Below, piece after piece: positions 45,972 to 55,639 of a stretch of DNA of 64,000 nt (position 1 is its first letter; every line of letters begins with the position of its first letter). A program made the position numbers and the translations under genes. The notes below the pieces were generated by a model. That model was given only the letters and a program-made list of their open reading frames with translations. It did not search any database and was not told the origin of the DNA. The stretch comes from Cristatella mucedo (Eukaryota > Bryozoa > Phylactolaemata > Cristatellidae). The DNA lies in assembly GCA_009760855.2 (NCBI GenBank), contig WPIO01000010.1, positions 9,211,501 to 9,275,500 on the forward strand, read 5' to 3'.

Positions 45972-46262
45972 ATGTAATGTAAGGTACCTCCCTCTGCAAC
46001 TCCACGAAGTTAAAAAGACTAAGTAGGTGTTATGCAGAAGAGTTTTCTGTAGCGCTCTCAAAGGCGGCTTTCAGTGCGGATGCAGCTGAACAGACTTCAT
46101 CTCAATCAAAAGAAGAGAATTTAGAAACCATAGCTGTAGTCAAAAGTGAAGTTGAAGAAGTGAGTAGCATGGAAGTATCAGCTCACGGCGGCTGGAAATG
46201 GTATGCTGCAGTCGGCAGCATGAGAGCAGATGTCGTTGCGTAAGAAATGAGGAAATGAGTTA
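45972..46262 (-). mobile_element. LINE-B 3' end, diverged
   Basis: ATGTAATGTAAGGTACCTCC, CTCTGCAACTCCACGAAG and the downstream block order match 47.5 kb in the same orientation. TGTAATG repeats mark the 3' tail. Confidence 0.7.
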
Positions 46263-46582
46263 CGCAGTCTATGGCTTGTTGAGCTTAGAAATGCTTCTGT
46301 CGCCAATGGTCTCGCAGCGTGGGAATACATTAATTTGACGGAGCTTCTTAGGTCAAGGTCTGAACCTTCGCTTTGGCCCGACAGTCAATCGTAGCGGGCG
46401 TCATCGTAAGGCTGGCGATTGGCCACTACTTGGGGTTCTCGGCCTCAGCTTAAGGAACTCTTTCCTCCCTGCTCTGCAAGCTCCTTTTTCGCTGGTGGTA
46501 AGAATCGCATTTTTGAGGCTATCTTCGGAGGTAAAACAAAAAAAGACGCTTACTGATTCATTCACCACCAAGAAATAATACT

Positions 46583-46737
46583 TTTTAATAATAATAATCA
46601 TATTAATACAATTGATAAAGCGCCCTCAGAGAAATCAAGCTCTTTCTAAGCACTTTACAATTGCTGCAAAGAAAACGCAATCGAATAGTGAGTGGTATCA
46701 TGCTTGATAACCAGCGTTAATAACATGGTTTTTTATT
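46583..46737 (-). mobile_element. LINE-A 3' end, minus orientation
   Basis: TAATAATAATAATCATATT, TAAAGCGCCCTCAGAGAAAT, TTGCTGCAAAGAAAACGCAA and GTATCATGCTTGATAACCAG. Confidence 0.82.
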
Positions 46738-47090
46738 TATGGTATATTAATATTAATTTATTCATTTATTAGTACGAGGCCATAGCCCGGGTCTTTCCTG
46801 ACCGCTGGCTACTGTTTGGCAGTGATGAGGCCCTTCGTAGTCGGTTCTCTGGGTGGCTGGTAGCTTGATAATAAATCCTGCCAGGCGGACCTCGGCATTT
46901 CATTTCTTTGCGTATCGGACGCCATTTCCGGCTCGGAAGCCGTGTGATCCCTGTTCCTGAAACGGGAGAGGCTCGAGTAACCCCGCGGCCCCGGTAGGGC
47001 AGCGCTCCTCTGGCTACGGTGCAATGATTTGTGTAGATATTAAAAATATAAATGATATATATAAATATATATCTCACTTAGATATATCAG

Positions 47091-47262
47091 GGCCGCGATA
47101 GCCCAGGAGGCAAGGTGGTCGCCGTTCATGACCAAGGTCATAGGTTTTAATCCTGCAGTGGCCGATCCTTTATTGCAGACTGCAAGCGGCGGTGAGAGCC
47201 GCTAAGGCTAAGCTTCTGCCACTGTACAAATGAGGCTGTTAAATCAGCTAATATTTATTCAT
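47091..47262 (+). mobile_element. SINE-B
   Basis: GGCCGCGATAGCCCAGGAGG head with box A, AAGGTCATAGGTTTTAATCC box B region, GGTGAGAGCCGCTAAGGC body and GAGGCTGTTAAATCAGC end. Confidence 0.82.
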
Positions 47263-47519
47263 TTTAGTCGTCAAATCATGCTGCAGAAATCTCATACAGT
47301 CATACAACTGCACTTGCACACGCAATATTATATTGAATATCTAGATTTGGAGCGTATGTAAACCCCTAGATGGTGCACGCTTTTTTCATTCGCTGATGGA
47401 GCCCTAACGGGGCAGAGGACGAACTTACTAAGCTACATTAAGACTTCCAACTTGAGGTACAGCTTAAAGAATAATGGCTGCGAAAGAAAATTATGTATCA
47501 CAATCGTCAGCTTTAAAAA

Positions 47520-48430
47520 AAAATAGCTAATGTAATGTAATGTATCTTCGTCTGTAACTCCACAAAGTCATGGAGACCATGTGGGTGTTGCGCAGGAGAG
47601 TTTTGTATTGCGCAATCACAGCCTAAGTGGTTTTCGGTACGCATTCGGTAGCCAACAGACTTCGTCTCACGCAACAAAGAGAAAGTGGGAAGCATAGCAG
47701 AGTCAGGAGAGCAGTTGAGGTAGTGAGTAACATAGAAGTAGCAGCTCAAGACCGCTAAAAAGCATCCGCCATAGTCGGCATTAGGAGAGTAGTTGTCGTT
47801 GCGTATGAATTATGCGCTGCAGTGGCATAATAGCTTTCTTAGACAGCCCAGCCAAAAGGGAATTACAATAATCAAGCCGAGACAGAACTAAAGAGCTAGT
47901 TAAATTGTTTACAAGCCACTGTGGGAGACAGCTCCTAATCTTCAATAGGGATCAGATGTGATGGATAGCTGTAGAAGCAGTCTTCTGAATGAAGCTTTTG
48001 AAATTGAGGCAGCTGTCGGAAACGACACCTCGATTTCGAGCACGTGGTGATGGTCGCACAATAAAATAAAAATAAAAAAATAAAATGCTAGCTGATTTAA
48101 CAGCCTCTTTTTGTATAGCTACAGAAGAGCCTTTACGGCTATCACCACCGCTTGCAGTGGCGATAAAGGATCGCCCACTGCAGGATTCGAGCCCACGACC
48201 TAGGGGGGCCGAGGTCGTGAAAAGCAACCGCCTTACCTAGTGAGCCATTACGGCTCACCAGCATCACCTATTAGAAGAGCAAAGCCTTTTAATCCAGCCA
48301 CACGCTTAGGGTGCCCTATGAGCAGCAGTTTGGTTCTATCATCACTTAATTTCAGGAAGTTTTCCGACATCGAGGATCGAATGTCGGCAAGGCAAGCATT
48401 CAGTTTCTCAATAGCTAGTAGGACACAGGC
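47520..48430 (-). mobile_element. LINE-B copy, RT fragment to 3' end
   Basis: The minus strand carries an RT-derived frame (48430 down to about 48260) with LNACLADIRSSMSENFLKLS DDRTKLLLIGHPKRV, the block after YADD in CR1/L2-like elements. It continues at 47830-48070 with ORF-end blocks and at 47535-47760 with the LINE-B 3' UTR and a TGTAATG-type tail. A SINE-B copy in the same orientation interrupts it at 48086-48258. This copy ties the short '3' end' repeats elsewhere to a LINE distinct from LINE-A. Confidence 0.75.
48086..48258 (-). mobile_element. SINE-B inserted in LINE-B
   Basis: TAGCTGATTTAACAGCCTCT, CCTTTACGGCTATCACCACC, AGGATTCGAGCCCACGACCT (box B complement) and TTACCTAGTGAGCCATTACG (box A complement). 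Confidence 0.85.
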
Positions 48431-48568
48431 GGCTAGCGTTTTCCCGCCTCGATTTAGTGAAACAATTTGGCTGCTAACGTTTTTAGCAGCCATTCTGGTT
48501 GTCTAATATTTCTATGTAGGCTATACACCTCAAGAGCAGTACCGTTCTTTTTTCAAGGACAGTTTCCA
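48428..48568. mobile_element. MITE copy, right end lost
   Basis: GGCGGCTAGCGTTTTCCCGC CTCGATTTAGTGAAACAATT TGGC matches the left end of the full element at 52061, and the body (TTTTTAGCAGCC, CTATGTAGGCTATACACCTC) also matches. The right inverted repeat is absent. Confidence 0.75.
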
Positions 48569-49683
48569 TGGCCGATTCAATGTTCCGATGCTCTGACCAG
48601 GATGCAAGGCGACTGCCGATCGCGGCACGAATCTCTGATCGCCAAGTTGCACTCCGTCGGCGGGACGCGCTCGCTAGGAGCCGGAGCAAGCCTGCGAGCG
48701 TGCTCTCTGGCATCACTCTTGGGTCAGCTGACGAAGAGCAGAAGCTTCAGCTTCGGCTCTTGACCGAGTGGCCAGTATCTGCGCGGACGCTGCGAATCGT
48801 GCGTCCAGCCAACGCGCATTCGGGGAGAAAGAATTTCGAGCGCACGCAGCACGAGTCGGCAGCTCCGGGCAGCAGCAATGGCTACCCATGGCTAGCCCGA
48901 GAGTGTCCTCTGTCCTCTTCTGATTTCGTGGGCCGAGTTCCCTTCGCGATGGATAGCAAGTCCAGAGTATGCATTCACACCGACGCGCGGCGGTGGCTGC
49001 TGCTTCATTAGCAGTATTCGAGAGACGGTCGCATAACGGCCACCGTGTCGATAAGTTCGACACATAAATTTGAGTTGGTTTAGCCTTCCGCGTTGTTTGC
49101 ATGACGCAGCCTGCCGAACGACGTTTCCGAGCCTGTTTTACATGGCAATTTCGCGTCACTGTATCTCATTGCAGCGCTCATTCTCAGCTGTTACTTAGTG
49201 TTTAGGTTAGGTTAGGTTAGTCCATTTTAGTACAATTGCCAGGACGACCTTCTCTTTAGGAATTCGGTTCGTGAAGAGGGAACGACACGCCGCCTCTCCG
49301 GTCATTCTCAAGAATGCGCCCAAGTTAAGCCGCATGCCGCCACAGCGCCGCTGGATTGTCGATTTACTCTAGCCTAGCGCACATGCGCTCAGCCGTCAGG
49401 CACTTCAGCATTTTCGTCGCGGTCGAGGGCGCACAACCTGTTCAGCTCCCCAGCGTCGCGTATTAGTTATCCAGCTCCGTTATCACTTGAACATTAGTCT
49501 CAATGAACAGCATAATCGAATAGCCCGCTAGCTGAGGGGAGAGGCAGCAAAGCATCGTGGCCCAAAATCGCGCCCGTACGCGTCGGACCCCGGCGCCTCC
49601 TTCCTCGAATGCCTCCTGGTGCGGCGGCTTGGCGACCGTAGCTCTTGCTCGGCCGTCTGCGTGGCGTTCGGACACACTTGCAG
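48569..49683. other. CpG-rich segment with opposing ORFs; TTAGG triplet repeat
   Basis: A 147-codon plus ORF (48568-49011) and a 148-codon minus ORF (48713-49159) overlap. Neither has a domain, so coding is not supported. Positions 49199-49220 read GTTTAGGTTAGGTTAGGTTA G, three TTAGG units. Confidence 0.35.
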
Positions 49684-49902
49684 CTCCTCCGCCGGACTCC
49701 GTCGAACTTGGCCGACTTCATCCGGTCTCAGTCTTCCTCGGCGCCTGCACGGCGCCGTCAAGATGCACGACCCCCTGGAATGCCCGCTCCGCCCCCCCCC
49801 CCCCCCCCCCCCCCCCCCCGCTCTAGTTACCCGCGCGACGACGACGACGACGGCTACGACGGTCGCTGCTCTCTCGCCGCCGCCGAGCAATTGGGGCGCT
49901 AG
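49684..49902 (+). CDS. Candidate last exon with poly-proline tract
   Basis: After acceptor CACACTTGCAG the plus frame reads LLRRTPSNLADFIRSQSSSA, then a Pro10 run encoded by CCG plus 28 consecutive C, then RSSYPRDDDDDGYDGRCS and AAAEQLGR to TAG. The acidic and polar content looks natural, but the region is CpG-rich with other open frames. The 28-C homopolymer (49792-49819) would shift the frame with any length change, including sequencing error. No partner exon was identified. Confidence 0.35.
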   Translation, partial: LLRRTPSNLADFIRSQSSSAPARRRQDARPPGMPAPPPPPPPPPPRSSYPRDDDDDGYDGRCSLAAAEQLGR

Positions 49903-50954
49903 CTTGCGCCTCGACCGCTAGCCAACCACCGGCGCGGGTAGAGCCGGCGCTGCCTGACTGACAGAGCTAGCGGCGACATGTCCGGAGGATCGAAGTAAAG
50001 AGGTCAAGGCCGATTGAGCTGCCTCAGCGGCTGTCGCCGGCGATCTCGCAGCGAGCAGGAAAGGACTGGCCGCGCGAGCAGCGCTTGAACCACCCGCGAC
50101 CCGAGTCGTTAAATGCGAGCACTTTTCGTCTGAGATCAGATCCAAGTGCAAGTCAGGCATGACTCACTGCAGATGGCAACATCGGATCGGAGAGGCAACG
50201 GACGCGAAATGAAGCGCCTCCGTTGAAGATTTACGAAGCTCGCTAGTCTCAGGGGGCGGTGCATTCGCCGCCATTCGCCATTCGTCATCCTCTCTTTCGC
50301 GCCGCCGCCGCACGCGCGAGCCCCGCCCCGCCCCACCCAAAGCTTCCCCCCCCCAAAGTCAGGAACCTTGCCGCCAAGCTGTTTACGGCATGCGGTTTCA
50401 CCCCGGGTTGCGTCCTCGTAAGGCTCAGCGCCGATTCGGGCGGCGGCACGAGAAAAACCGCGCCGCCGCCTACGGACGGGCCCCTTCGAAACGTGCCGAA
50501 CGGCGCCGACAGCGGCTACCCGTAATTCCGCGCGCCAGCATCGCGACTAGCACCTGCAGTAGCGCCTGCCTGGCGCAAAGACTGCCGTTCGCGGCCGACG
50601 CTCGGCTCAGAGGTTCGTCGAGCAGCCGGACCGTCGCCAAAAAGTGGGCCGTAGCTCCGGGCGGGCGGGAGAGTCGGCCTCATTATCTGCTTAGATGCAG
50701 GCCATTGGTTCCGTCGTTTACGTCATACCCGGCTGCCCGGTAGACCGCCGTACTCGCGGCGATGAGTCAGATCGCGAGGACCGCTTAAGTGCCAGCGCGG
50801 ACACGCTTTCGTCAGCCGCCGCTGCGACGCCAACGCGCTAGAAGGTCGATGCCTGGTCAGCAGTCCTGCCGAGTGGGCCTCGACCGGTCAGCTCACCTGG
50901 CGTAGCCCGCGGGCGCCGCCTATCGATAGAAGAAATATCTATATACGCGAGTCG
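49903..50954. other. CpG island, no feature assigned
   Basis: Very GC- and CpG-rich. Open frames on both strands look compositional. A promoter is plausible but no core element is clear. Confidence 0.35.
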
Positions 50955-51082
50955 CTCATTCGTGAAGCGCCCTAGGAGAACTTAATCTCTATCCGGGCGC
51001 TTCGTATTTGCCGCAGGCCTCGAGCCCACGACCTCGGTCGTTAAAGGCGAGCGCCGTAACCCGGCAGTCGAGCCAGTGCGGT
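50955..51082 (-). mobile_element. SINE-A, minus orientation
   Basis: GAAGCGCCCTAGGAGAACTT AATCTCTATCCGGGCGCTTC, then GCCTCGAGCCCACGACCTCG (box B complement). CpG-rich variant. Confidence 0.82.
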
Positions 51083-51083
51083 G

Positions 51084-51137
51084 GCCCGCAGTTTAGCGGC
51101 CATTTCGCAGTTCAGCGGCCATTTCGCAATGCAGCGG
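51084..51137. repeat. Short ~19-bp tandem repeat
   Basis: GCAGTT(T/C)AGCGGCCATTTC occurs twice in a row, followed by a third partial GCAATGCAGCGGC. Confidence 0.75.
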
Positions 51138-52046
51138 CTCTTTCTCTTCGTCCGCTACAAGGCAGCGGCCGCAGCTCGCCGCCGGTCAGAGGTAGCGGCG
51201 CGCGAGTTGCAATGGGCGTAGGGCGGCCTTGGCAGGTACGCACCGCTGACCGTCCGTCCGTCGGGAGTCGCTCGCCACCCACGCCGAGTCTCGCGTCCGA
51301 GCTTACCCGCAGGAGGGCGAGGCGGGGGCGGCGCTTGCCGGCGGCTGCAGACGGTCGAGCGCGGCGCCGCGGCTCTGCGCGGGCGGGCGGGCGCCGAGCG
51401 GCGAGGCGGCGGTTGTGAAGGCTGCGGCGGATGTCGTCGTCGTCCTGAGCTTCGTCCCACTCAAACGACTCGCTCGACGAAGGAATGTCGTTAGCTAAAC
51501 GCGGGTGCAGAGGCGATCGAGCGAGCTTCTCCAGCCGTAAGGCCGCAAGGTACGAGCTTGCCACGAGTGTCGCCGGTCAAGCCGCGTCTGACGTTTGTGC
51601 GCCGGCGGCGTCGGCGCGGCCATCAGCCGGGCGCGGCCGCAGGAGCCATCGTCTGTAGGACTGTGCGCGATCGGACGCAGAGTGCCCTCTGCTTCGCGGA
51701 CAGGAGTCTGCCGACCGCTACGCACCCGTTACGCCTGGACACGCTTTGGCCGATTATTAATCGAGTATGCAGCCGCTAAAAGAACAGAATCTCTTTCCGT
51801 GCACTTCACTGTTAGGCTGGAGCGGAAGGATGTGGACTATGCAGCGACAATGCCGAGCACAGTGGCGGCAAGCGTACGAACACGATGGCAATTAATTTGG
51901 CCGAGTCCAGCGCCGCAAGAAGGGTATTTGGATTCCCTTTATATGCAGTCAAGGCGTTTCATGTCGAGATGTCAGTAAGTTGCGAGTTCCAATTTTTAGC
52001 GTCGTATGATCTGTAGACAGGGTCTTCGGAGGATTTGAAGTCGCTA
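51138..52046. other. CpG-rich then mixed sequence, nothing assigned
   Basis: Overlapping compositional ORFs on both strands up to about 51.98 kb. No domain seen. Confidence 0.35.
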
Positions 52047-52060
52047 AGCTGAGGTAAGCT

Positions 52061-52225
52061 AGACGGCTGCGTTTTCGTGCCTCGATTTAGTGAAATAATT
52101 TGGCCGCTAACATGTTTGGCAGCGACTCGAGCAAGTTAGGATTCCTACGTAGACTACAGACCTCAAAAGCAGAGACGTTTTTTAAGGAGAGTCACTAAAT
52201 CGAGGCAGAAAAACGCCAGCCATCT
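52061..52225. mobile_element. MITE with ~33-bp terminal inverted repeats
   Basis: The left end AGACGGCTGCGTTTTCGTGC CTCGATTTAGTGA (52061-52093) pairs with the right end 52192-52225 (TCACTAAATCGAGGCAG to CCAGCCATCT), with few mismatches. It is flanked by a 14-bp direct repeat, AGCTGAGGTAAGCT at 52047 and AGCCGAGGTAAGCT at 52226 (one mismatch). It is 165 bp with no ORF. A partial copy lies at 48428. Confidence 0.85.
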
Positions 52226-52406
52226 AGCCGAGGTAAGCTTGAGCAGTGAGACCGGACTTCTGATTTGCAATCTACTGCTGTAAAACGAAGGAGTCTGAAA
52301 GTGAGAGACATGATTTAGAGATCGACGCGCTGCTTGATAAGCCACTAGTGTAATTAGGTAGGTAGGGCGGAGCGACGTGCCGTGCGGCAGCAGCTGTCTC
52401 GCTCCA

Positions 52407-52451
52407 AGATGGCGTAGCCGCGGTAGCTTAGCTACCGCGGCTACGCCATCT
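52407..52451. repeat. Perfect 45-bp palindrome
   Basis: AGATGGCGTAGCCGCGGTAG CT, one central T, then its exact reverse complement. The arms are 22 bp and the loop one base. Confidence 0.97.
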
Positions 52452-52529
52452 AATAGCGTCCAATTATGAAGAATGGAGATTCTCACGCCACATCTAGTTT
52501 CCTGCTGCTGCCGAATGTGGCACATCCTT

Positions 52530-52755
52530 TCCGGCCGTCCTGAGCTGCTACTTCGACGCTACTCACAACCTCAACTGCTCTCCTGACTCTGCCGTGCTTC
52601 TCACTTTCTCTTTGCTGCGTTAGATGAAGTCTGTTGGCTACTGAATGTGTACCGAAAGCTGCTTAGACTTGGAGTGTGCTCCAGAAAGCTTTACTGCGTA
52701 ACACCCTATTAGTCTTAGTGGCTTTGTGGGGTTACAGGCGGACATGCATGCAAGA
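52530..52755 (+). mobile_element. LINE-B 3' end
   Basis: CTCAACTGCTCTCCTGACTC, CTTTCTCTTTGCTGCGTTAG, TGTGTACCGAAAGCTGCTTA and GGGTTACAGGCGGACATGC align with 43.5-43.9 kb. Confidence 0.8.
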
Positions 52756-53045
52756 CATGCAGGATGAGAGGGTCGCGCAACTCTTTTACACGGGTTTTCA
52801 CATATGTACGCACAAACTTGGCTGAGAAATCCTGTCTAGGCACGCCCGAATCTGTGCATTGTTTTGCATTTAAAAGCAGCGAGATTTGAATGTCTACATG
52901 TCTACATAGAATGCCCATGGATCACCGTTGAATAAACGAGGGCATACTTCGTATGAGTTTTGTTTTATTACTAGAGAATACAGTCGCTTCGCCACTTAAA
53001 TAGTTGTAAGCAAATCTGGCAGAATCATAAGGCCAGTTCCTTCAT

Positions 53046-53600
53046 TTGCTGTGGATAAGAGATTTTGAGCAACGATCAGCATCATTGGAGACCCGACGTC
53101 TATTGAATAACTTGCTTGCTGATTATACAGGGAAATCTTACATGCCAATTGTCACTTCTCCATTGGGCCATCTAGCTGCAAAGAGCTTGCCTCTGGATTG
53201 CAGAATGCGGGAACACAGCCATCACCTAATCGCCTGTACTAACTATTTAGGCATGAGCGACGTTGACTGCTGGCGCATTCTGCTATCGCGCTATCATATC
53301 AGCGAACGTTGGGAGGGCGGCTCCTTGCCTCGCTCGCTGTGCTTTGATCAGTCAGTGCCCGCAACAGTATTCGCTCACGCGTCTGCCAAGTCCGGCACCT
53401 TTGATCAGCGCCGCTCTTTTTCCGAAGGATTCTATAATTTCTGGAGCCACTCGTCGTCATTGTCACTTAGGCTTTTACGCTTCATAGTGACTCCTGCACT
53501 AAAGCTCATTGCCACAAGCGCACCGCACATAATGGATACTACTACGCCATGCATACGTGCAGCAAGCACCGGCGGGAGCTGGTGCCTCAAGGTCGGCTAG
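53046..53600 (+). other. Open stretch of 184 codons, no recognised domain
   Basis: Open from TTG to a stop, with content such as LLNNLLADYTGKSYMPIVTS and MSDVDCWRILLSRYHISERW. There is no ATG near the start and no family recognised. It could be part of a decayed element or an exon. Confidence 0.2.
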
Positions 53601-53932
53601 CGAGACGTAGTTTCGGCGCCGATGCGCGCGGCCTTGCTTAACGTAGCAGAGCGAGGCGGTAAAGCAAGGCAGCAATCAAGAACGCCCTAAAGTGCCCAAT
53701 ATACAGCGAGGCCGTTTCGCTAGCGCGGAGAAGTCTATTCGCTATCCTCAGAAGGCTGCGTTTCCACTAGACCCGCCGCACAGCGCATACTTCGTAAACT
53801 CTGTCCAAATAAAAACTGCCGACCTACGGTACGATCTAGCCTTTGTATACTTTCTACCTGCCCCACCGCAGCGACGCCTCGGCTCGAGCTGAGACGCGGT
53901 GAATCGCTCGCGAATCCCTCGCACACATCACC

Positions 53933-54412
53933 CTTCTCCTCCTGCTCCTCCTGCTTTTCATGCTTCTCCTTCGCCTACTCCTCATGCTCCTCCTCCTCCT
54001 CCTCCTCCTCCTCCTCCTCCTCCTCTTGCTCCTGCTCCTCGTGCTCCTCCTCCTGCTCCGCGTGCTCCTCTGCTCTTCTTCCTCCTGCTCTTCATCCTCC
54101 TCCTGCTCCTCCTGCTTTTCATGCTCCTCCTCCGCCTACTCCTCCTTCTCCCCCTCCTCCTCTTGCTCCTGCTCCTCGTGCTCCTCCTCCTGCTCCGCGT
54201 GCTCCTCTGCTCTTCTTCCTCCTGCTCTTCATCCTCCTCCTGCTCCTCCTGCTTTTCATGCTCCTCCTCCGCCTACTCCTCCTTCTCCCCCTCCTCCTCT
54301 TGCTCCTGCTCCTCGTGCTCCTCCTCCTCCTTCTCCCCCTCCTCCTCTTGCTCCTGCTCCTCATGCTCCTCCTCCTCCTTTTCCTTCTCTTTCTTCTCTT
54401 TCTCATCCTCGC
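53933..54412. repeat. Pyrimidine-rich minisatellite (CTC/CTG-rich, ~138-bp period)
   Basis: The plus strand is almost all C and T with scattered G. The block TGCTTTTCATGCTCCTCCTC repeats about 138 bp apart (about 54112 and 54250), with a diverged copy at about 53952. The 374-codon Leu-rich ORF through it is a by-product. Confidence 0.9.
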
Positions 54413-54944
54413 GGACCTGCGCACGCTACGCCCTCTTGCCTCGTGGCAAGAGTCGGCCTCCGTACAGACTTTCCCGTCGCCACAGCTGGACTGCCTCTGC
54501 CGGACGTGGCTATTTTAGAGCGTCGTCAGACCGTTCAGCCGACAAGACGCCGACCGACTTTCGCCGCAGTAGCGCTCGCGTCTAGCTTCCTTCCGGCGGC
54601 GCTCCCGAGCGCGGGTGGTACACGCTGGCTCGCCGCCGAAGGTCGCGTTTCTGTTCGGCTGGTACACGCACGCCACGCGAGACCCGCTTGCCGTGCAATC
54701 GCTCAGCGCCAACTCAAACACGCCGTCGCCTACCGGGGTTGCTTCGCGAGCCCAGCGGCTGTTCGCATCACGCGCCCCTGGCAGCAGCGCAGGGCCGGCA
54801 TCCGTGTGGTCACCAGCACCTGCGCGCTGCAGTCCCGTCGCCGACGCCCGTCTGCGGCAGGCGGCGCGCGCTCGGGCTTGGGCGCTGAAAAGACTTCTCA
54901 CTTTTCAGCCCTGGCCCTGTCTTCGTGCCCGCATAAATATAATG
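54413..54944. other. CpG-rich, open on both strands
   Basis: The minus frame includes TPVGDGVFELALSDCTASGS and VACVYQPNRNATFGGEP, while the plus frame includes SPPKVAFLFGWYTHATRDPL. Both look partly protein-like, but neither has a domain or a clear splice partner. Confidence 0.22.
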
Positions 54945-54997
54945 ACCTTAACCTTGGTCGTGGCGAGAACTTCAGCAATTGGGTCAAACAAATTGCT
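54945..54997 (-). mobile_element. SINE-A head fragment, minus orientation
   Basis: TTAACCTTGGTCGTGGCGAG AACTTCAGCAATTGGGTCAA ACAA aligns with the complement of the SINE-A head at 58.5 kb. The tail part is missing. Confidence 0.6.
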
Positions 54998-55639
54998 GTA
55001 TACCGGCCGAATGCCTTCATCTTTGTTATCGGCGGAATCTGCGTCGCCAGGCTTTTACTAAGATATAACGCGTCAAAGTGGTAGGCCTTCTGATTTTGAA
55101 TCGTGCTTCGACCATCTAGAGACTCAGTGCCAGGAATCACTATACGGCTTAGGCGCAGTAATTCGCACTTATTCAGAATTCAAGCTATTGCAAAGACGTG
55201 CTGCTACATTAAAAAGACAGAGAAAAATCATATCACTGGTCCAGGGCTGTGATTAAATTTATAATATTGCAGTCGATAATGACAATTCACGGAAGAGGCG
55301 CCTAGAACGCTTCACAACGACGAATTATGGTTCAGTAGCATCGCCACCGAAGGATCTTCGATTGATGCGAAATTCGGCTGCCAATATTCTGTCACAATTG
55401 TCGCCACTTCCACACAACACCTTACGGCACTGCTGCGCTATCTCTCCATCACGAGGTGCGCTGATTTTCAGGTTCTGTCAGTCACTCAGAGGTGACTCCT
55501 ATCTCTTCCTCCGGTCTACCAATCCAAGATATTCCCGCGATCGTAGCAAACCGCCCGCATTTTCTGACTCTCAAGAAGCGCGGTTGCACCTTCGTATCTT
55601 AAATGGCCGCCGGAGCTTTTACATTGCCAAGTTAGAGAC

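Noticed and set aside
48568-49159. Opposing ORFs of 147 and 148 codons
   Set aside because: Both strands are open over the same bases, with no domain and no splice context.
53960-55084. 374-codon plus-strand ORF, mostly Leu/Pro/Ala
   Set aside because: Its first half is the translation of a CTC/CTG-rich minisatellite and its second half is CpG-rich filler. No domain was seen.
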